Assembly (NCBI GenBank): GCA_026214975.1
Contig: CM047814.1
Span: 22,157,541 to 22,221,540, forward strand
From: Gentiana macrophylla
Taxonomy: Eukaryota; Streptophyta; Magnoliopsida; Gentianales; Gentianaceae
DNA length: 64,000 nucleotides
Direction: 5' to 3'
Shown: positions 59,232 to 64,000 of the stretch, piece by piece
Layout of the letters: every line of letters starts with the position of its first letter
Numbering within the stretch: the first letter of the stretch is position 1
Program-made: the position numbers and the translations under genes
The notes under the pieces: model-generated
The model's database searches: none
The model's input: only the letters and a program-made list of their open reading frames with translations
Told to the model about the DNA's origin: nothing

Positions 59232-59657
59232 ATGGAAGGTGGATTTGATGCTGAAGCTGAAGCTGGAGGGATTCACAAATTTCATGCCCGCCTGGAGGCT
59301 TTGAAAATGTTTGAGCTTCAAGTTAGGATGGATAAGGACGACAACAAAGTTCAGGAGTTATGCACTTATCTGAGTTTACTCAACCAGGGTAAAAACCTCC
59401 TTGCTGACTTCCAGCCTACTATTGATGAGATCTGTGAACGTATCATGCTGGAGAAGCTTATCAAGGTTACCTCGCTAGCGGAGGTCAATGCGTTGAACTA
59501 TTTGAAGATCAACTTCGAATGGACGGGAAAAGCTGCCGTTGATGCCGATGACCCTAATGTTGAGGCTATAGTTAGCCATGCCAAATCACTGGGCGTTCCT
59601 GTTTTACGTCTTCCCAAATCTAGAGAACCTGACCCATTGGCGTTTCAAATGGAGTAA
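59232..59657 (+). CDS. Small single-exon protein, function unknown
   Basis: 141 residues, ATG at 59232, TAA-free to the stop at 59655-59657. The N-terminus (MEGGFDAEAEAGGIHKFHAR) is acidic and lacks a signal peptide. The middle is amphipathic and helix-like (LEALKMFELQVRMDKDDNKV, ICERIMLEKLIKVTSLAEVN). The tail ends in LRLPKSREPDPLAFQME. No membrane segment, zinc ligand or catalytic motif is visible and I do not recognise the family. Support for a real gene: balanced codon use over the full length, a TATA box at a suitable distance and a T-rich 3' flank. It is flanked on both sides by local tandem duplications. It could be an intact lineage-specific gene or the last exon of a larger one. Confidence 0.6.
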   Translation: MEGGFDAEAEAGGIHKFHARLEALKMFELQVRMDKDDNKVQELCTYLSLLNQGKNLLADFQPTIDEICERIMLEKLIKVTSLAEVNALNYLKINFEWTGKAAVDADDPNVEAIVSHAKSLGVPVLRLPKSREPDPLAFQME

Positions 59658-59960
59658 TGGGTGTTGTTGGCTGTAGTTGTTAGCATCAATCTACTGTTTG
59701 TTTGTTTCTATTTTCTGTTTTATCTATGTATTCCTCTCTGTCTGTTCTGTCTCCATCTACTGTAGTTGTTTTGCAGCCCTAATGTTGAGTCCTGTTCTAC
59801 TTCTTACCAAACCTAATGTTGAGTCCTGTTCTACTTCTTACCAAATCTAGGGGACCCCAGGACCTGTCCCAATGGTGTAATGGTTGTTGTTGGCTGTAGG
59901 TGTTAGCATCCATCTTTTCTTTGTTTGTTTCTATTTTCTGCTTTATCTATCTATTCCTCT
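59614..59960 (+). repeat. Duplicated 3' end of the small gene
   Basis: CCAAATCTAGAGAACC (59614) through TTATCTATGTATTCCTCT recurs from CCAAATCTAGGGGACC (59841) onward, with TGTTGTTGGCTGTAG in both, a period of about 227 bp. Nested inside is a 34-bp tandem repeat starting CCTAATGTTGAGTCCTGTTC at 59778 and 59812. The second copy includes the equivalent of the last codons and 3' UTR. Confidence 0.8.
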
Positions 59961-60629
59961 GTTTCAATCAAGGATGATTATGTAATGTTGAAGTTTGCTT
60001 ATGAATATATGATAATTTTATTATTATTATTTTCTTTCCTCCTTTCTCTCTATCTTTTGCTGTAAAAAAAACTTAAATCTTCAAATAAAGAAATTGGGGG
60101 GTAATTCTCAATAACAGAGAAAAGAATTTAGTAGATAATCAAAAGAGAGGATTGGGTATTTTGTTCCAAAACTTTACAGCCCTATTATCCTTGCTGAAAA
60201 GTTAGTATCACGGTATGTGGTAAATGAGAGCGAGCTACACCGTATATATTTCTTACTTGCTGAGTTGAGTAGCGAGCTAAGCCTGGAAATTGAAGCTCCA
60301 TCCCAATTGAAACTTGAAAACACAACAAAGTAAAAGTAAGTAAAATGAGAAGAGAGGAGAGGAAACCGATTCTTCACTGAATTGTTGTTAACTAGAAGTC
60401 TTTTGGATATTTGAGCTAGGACTGTTACCTGAGAACCTACTACTCAAAAGTAGTTTCTTACATGCTTTATACTAATTCAAACTAACCGGCTTGCTCTTGA
60501 CAAGCTTTCATCTGTACCCTTGAGTAGCTGGTGTGTGCTTCAAAGTTGAGAACTGCTTTCCTGATGTTCATCGACACTCACCTTTTTAAGTGAGTGTAGT
60601 AGCTAGCACTCCATGTTCTTCTTGCTTCT
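59961..60629. other. Intergenic DNA and decayed copia sequence
   Basis: No supportable gene. The right part adjoins the copia integrase remnant and may be its decayed downstream sequence. Confidence 0.35.
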
Positions 60630-61173
60630 TCACTCAGTTATGTCCATGATGTACTTAAATTTAAGGCTCCTTTTATGATTGGGACTTTGACCTAGATAGG
60701 TGCACCTCTCAGTGTGAAATTGAAACTTATGAGTGTGATATGGTCTTAGAAGAGGGTAACAGGCACAACCAAACACCTTGAGGCTAAGATAGTCAGGGGT
60801 TTTGTGATACAAGGCTTCAAAGGGAGAGATATTATTAAGCACAGGGGTAGGAAGGATATTGATTAACCTGATAGCATGATGAAAGACATGCCACCAGTAG
60901 GTTAAAGGCAAGGATGCCTGAGCCAAAAGAGTAAGTCTTGTTTCAACTAGATATATGTGTTTTCTCTCTGCCTTACCATTCTGAGGGTGTTCATGAGGAC
61001 AAGAATACCTGATTTGAATGCCATGGTCTTGGAGAAATGGGATAAAGGTTCTAAATTCTCCACCAAAATCAGATTGCAAGGCCTTAATGTGAGTGTTAAA
61101 CTGATTTTCAGTCAAAGCCTTAAACTGTTTAAAAGCAAGAAAAGCATCAGATTTGTGTTTAAGAGGGTAGACC
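60630..61173 (-). pseudogene. Copia integrase core fragment
   Basis: Ty1/copia integrase read on the minus strand: YPLKHKSDAFLAFKQFKAL, then the catalytic block LQSDFGGEFRTF (Asp), and PQNGKAERKHIYLVETRLTL (Glu), then YWWHVFHHAIRLINILPTP and FGCACYPLLRPY with CTYLGQSP. The frame is open over about 180 codons, so the insertion is not very old. It is cut at 61173 by a younger copia LTR; the upstream pol is missing from this side and downstream reverse transcriptase is not recognised. Confidence 0.85.
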
Positions 61174-62523
61174 TGTTGGAATAGTGTCCTAAACCCAATC
61201 GGGTTGGACCGGATCCGACCGGGTCGGATCATTTCTACTATTTCTTTATGTTTATACATATATAAAATGGCTTTTATGTTGTCATATATATATTCTTTTA
61301 AAGAACCAATTATGAATTGTTATATGATAACGCCCTTAGTATTAAACTCAGTGATAGAAAAACCATGATAGCGATTATGGTTGATGAGATCTCTAATCAC
61401 TTTAATAAGTTTGATACTTAAATGTCTCAGGTGATGTACTATTAAACAGGACATTGATAGTATAAACAGACTAGCACGTATTAGATGTCTTCTGTCTTTA
61501 AGGCGCGAGATAGATCTCGCTCTATCGAAGTGTAGAGACACTTGGGTATGCGTGGGCGTGTATTAGAGAATGCGTCGTTAGGATCGACCCACTTACACGA
61601 GATAAGTGTCACACTATGTGACGGTTGTGTAATTATCCTTAAGACCGAGTCTTCATGGCATCACGGTGTGGATTGTCATGCTTTGACACTATTGAGGTTT
61701 CCTCTAACCACGGGCGATCATGCGGTAGTGATTGGGTATGATCTTCAAGCACGCGGAGTATACATGATTGGTCGTCCGGGAATCGCGTATCCTATGATTG
61801 GGATCGAATATCCGAATGGCCTTCTTATAAGGAATGTCTTACTCTCGTGAATCTTTGCAAAGTGGGAGTAAATGAGTTACTTCGAGAGAGCATGATATCC
61901 AGATTATAAGATACGGTCGTTGATGTTTTGACACTCGACTAACGACCGTATGGATATTATTACAATGATAGGATTGTAAGTTACACGGTAAATCTGTTTC
62001 ACATGAAAGGTAGTAGTCATTGCATTTGACTCTTCCGATGATTGGGGTCACGGCGTGTTGCTTTGAGACGCTATCCCGTGATCGTTAGGCATGAAGGGCA
62101 TTTTCGTAATTTGCACTTTGTGTCTACGGCCAACATATTCGAAGCCTATCGGGTCACACACATAAGAACATCTAGCGGATTAAAATGTGGTTATAGATGA
62201 TAACCAAATAAGGAAAGAATTTATCTCACGACTATAAAGGTTATAGTGGTAAATTAATATGGTGGTATTTATTTATTATGAATAAATTAAATACAAGATA
62301 TTAATAATATTATATTAATTAAAGAATATTCCGGATGCCAATTTATTGGCTAAGGTAGCGCAATTTGTGTGTGTATATGATACACTTGGATTGTCAGAAT
62401 TTAATTAATAAGTATTCACTAAATATTAATATTAGATACTAATATATATATATAAATAATACCTATGTGTGCGTGTGTGTGCAAAAGTGTTTGGCAGCAT
62501 GCGCATGCATGTAATATAAATAG

Positions 62524-62896
62524 GGGTTCTATTGGGCCCCTTTTTACTACTTTTTGGCGTTTACTACTTCATGTGCCACAAAAATTACTTGAAGATTACA
62601 TGATTTTTATATAGGAAGTCGATCACATCAGGTATTCGCTTGTGGAACACCAACGTCGATCAGCGATGGCGTTGGTGTTCCACAAGCGAACACCAGCATG
62701 TACCGACGCTCCTATATAAAAAGTGTTAAATCTTAAACGTCGATCCATGACTTTTCATTTGGTGTTCTAGTGGCATACCAACGTCGGTGACACCGACGTT
62801 GGTATGCCACTAAAACACCAAGAATGAGTGACGTTTTTTCACCCAAAAATATTCATTAATGTCTTTGCAAAGTAGTAAAAGGGTCCAAATAAACCC
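62524..62896. mobile_element. Foldback MITE with two long hairpins
   Basis: Outer ends pair: GGGTTCTATTGGGCCCCTTT and the reverse of AAAGGGTCCAAATAAACCC, with TTTACTACTTT inside both. Within are two strong hairpins: arms of 21 bp (62635-62655 with 62670-62690, perfect) and arms of 30 bp around a single base (62760-62789 with 62791-62820, one mismatch). An extra pairing TTTTTATATAGGA / TCCTATATAAAAA brackets the first hairpin. No protein is encoded. Confidence 0.75.
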
Positions 62897-63168
62897 ACCT
62901 ATATATATATATAAAATGGATTTATATGTGTAACAATATATATGTGATATATACACATGTGAAATTGATTTATGGTAATAAAATAAAGATAGTCAATATT
63001 AGATATTGACAATATCTTTAGGAATATTCAATATGAGATATTGTGATATCCTGATTTATTTAATATGAGATATTGTAATAAATGAGATAAATCAATCAAT
63101 TATATTTTCCTTATTTTATTGGAAAAGGTTTTCTTCTCCTCCACACTAGATAGGGGCGCCCCAACCAC

Positions 63169-63176
63169 TATAAATA
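63169..63176 (+). promoter_or_regulatory. LTR TATA box
   Basis: TATAAATA in the 3' third of the copia LTR, the expected place for the retrotransposon promoter. Confidence 0.55.
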
Positions 63177-63548
63177 AGAGGTGGGTGTCAAGCTCTTTTT
63201 TTATGACATCATAATTCCAAGAACTAATAGTTCTTGTGTAAAATAGAGAGCATCCTATAGAGAGTGGAGAGAAGGGAAAAGGCCGGTCTAGCGACCGGAG
63301 TTTTCCAATAGCAATCCATGATGGGATTCCGGTAGGTCGTTCGTGTGGACTAGCGGTAGAGGCCGAACACTTGGGCGGCTCTCTATGCAGAACTACTCTC
63401 CTTAGGCGGTCAAAGCGTCGATCTTTTAGATCAACCAAGGTAACCACCGTCTACTACTCGTTTGTTTATTGCTTAAACGAAGTCGATCCTGGTTAAAAGG
63501 AAATAAAATTTTAAATTCCGCTGCGTTCCCACGTAGATTTCCTAACAG

Positions 63549-63566
63549 TGGTATCAGAGAGAGAGC
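63549..63566 (+). other. Primer-binding site (initiator tRNA-Met type)
   Basis: TGGTATCAGAGAGAGAGC one base after the LTR. The first eleven bases match the standard copia PBS complementary to the 3' end of initiator tRNA-Met. Confidence 0.9.
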
Positions 63567-64000
63567 TTCGAGCTTAAGCAATAAGCATGTTATTATGCAT
63601 AGTTAATTTTATCGTTTAAATCACGTAATTAAAAGATGAAAGATTTTTGATTTGCAAAATTGATACATGAAAAGAAAAAAAAAAAAAAAAACGAGATCTG
63701 GTGGTGCTCGCCGATCATGGCGGCACCACCCCAACAACGGCGGCGGCGGCGGCGGGCGCGACTGCTTGCGGCGCATCAAATCTGGTCAATCTTTGGCGGA
63801 TCTCCAAATTTTTGTTTTGTGTATTTTGTGATTCAATATGGTTCATAGTTGTGATTGATATCTCCTTTGTTTAGTTGTGTCGTGTGGCTAACCAACCATG
63901 GTTCAAATAGTTTGGCCATTGGGATGCCACATACTAACTAAAATAATAATGGCCTTTCCAAACTTTGTTTGGAATAGCGCTAAGCCCTTTCAAAATATTT
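63567..64000 (+). other. 5' untranslated leader of the copia element
   Basis: Sequence between the PBS and an expected gag gene beyond the edge. It contains an A tract (63668-63690) and a CGG repeat (about 63737-63755). No gag motif is seen within the window. Confidence 0.5.

Larger units (their letters stand above)
61174..63547 (+). mobile_element. 5' LTR of a copia element running off the right edge
   Basis: Starts TGTTGGAATAGTGTCC and ends GATTTCCTAACA, 2374 bp. It is followed by a copia primer-binding site. A TATA box lies near the 3' part (63169-63176). The element is inserted into an older copia integrase; the left 5-bp flank is AGACC, and the matching TSD should lie beyond the window. 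It contains a hairpin-rich insertion (62524-62896). Small open frames inside it are not genes. Confidence 0.88.

Noticed and set aside
61542..61850. 102-codon open frame in the right-hand LTR
   Set aside because: Lies within the copia LTR; no motif and no sign of splicing or conservation visible here.

Overview
The window is nuclear DNA of a flowering plant, probably a eudicot. It is AT-rich, with split genes using GT/AG introns, a class-typical nuclear tRNA-Leu gene, and most of its length made of plant-type transposons. Only four ordinary gene loci are visible: the last exon of a bZIP transcription factor (364-620), a tRNA-Leu(CAA) gene (1960-2043), a complete nine-exon DUS3-type tRNA-dihydrouridine synthase gene (19438-23650) and a small single-exon gene of unknown function (59232-59657).

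Region 2929-18338 is a three-level nest of DNA transposons, each with an intact target-site duplication (TSD). A short hAT-type element (8-bp TSD) was split by a Mutator-like element (MULE, 9-bp TSD), which was split by a CACTA element (3-bp TSD). The MULE carries a decayed DUF1985/Ulp1-type cysteine-protease gene and no visible transposase. The CACTA carries minus-strand host-like exon fragments, including an FHA-domain core.

Region 24943-54917 is a pile of LTR retrotransposons. Two Ty3/gypsy Tat-lineage elements lie in opposite orientation (A, minus, 24943-38638; F, plus, 49128-54917). Each has a split extra gene antisense to its pol. An Athila-like element with two LTRs and a 5-bp TSD (27413-36044) sits in an intron of the antisense gene of A. 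A copia-like LTR element (38639-42338), a second Athila-like element (42339-48025) and an inverted LTR piece of a third (48030-49127) fill the middle. All pol genes seen are broken.

Region 54918-64000 holds small insertions: a 150-bp solo LTR with TSD, a second hAT-type element with an internal tRNA-like segment, several MITEs and tandem duplications on both sides of the small gene. It ends with a copia integrase fragment interrupted by the 5' LTR and primer-binding site of a younger copia element that runs off the right edge.

The host genes show no operon-like or pathway link. The strongest observations are structural: the nest with all TSDs intact, the spliced antisense genes shared by the two Tat elements, tRNA-like segments inside two hAT-type elements, a MITE insertion with its own empty-site copy 150 bp away, and a near-perfect double hairpin inside the copia LTR. 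All calls are by eye; no alignment or database search was run.
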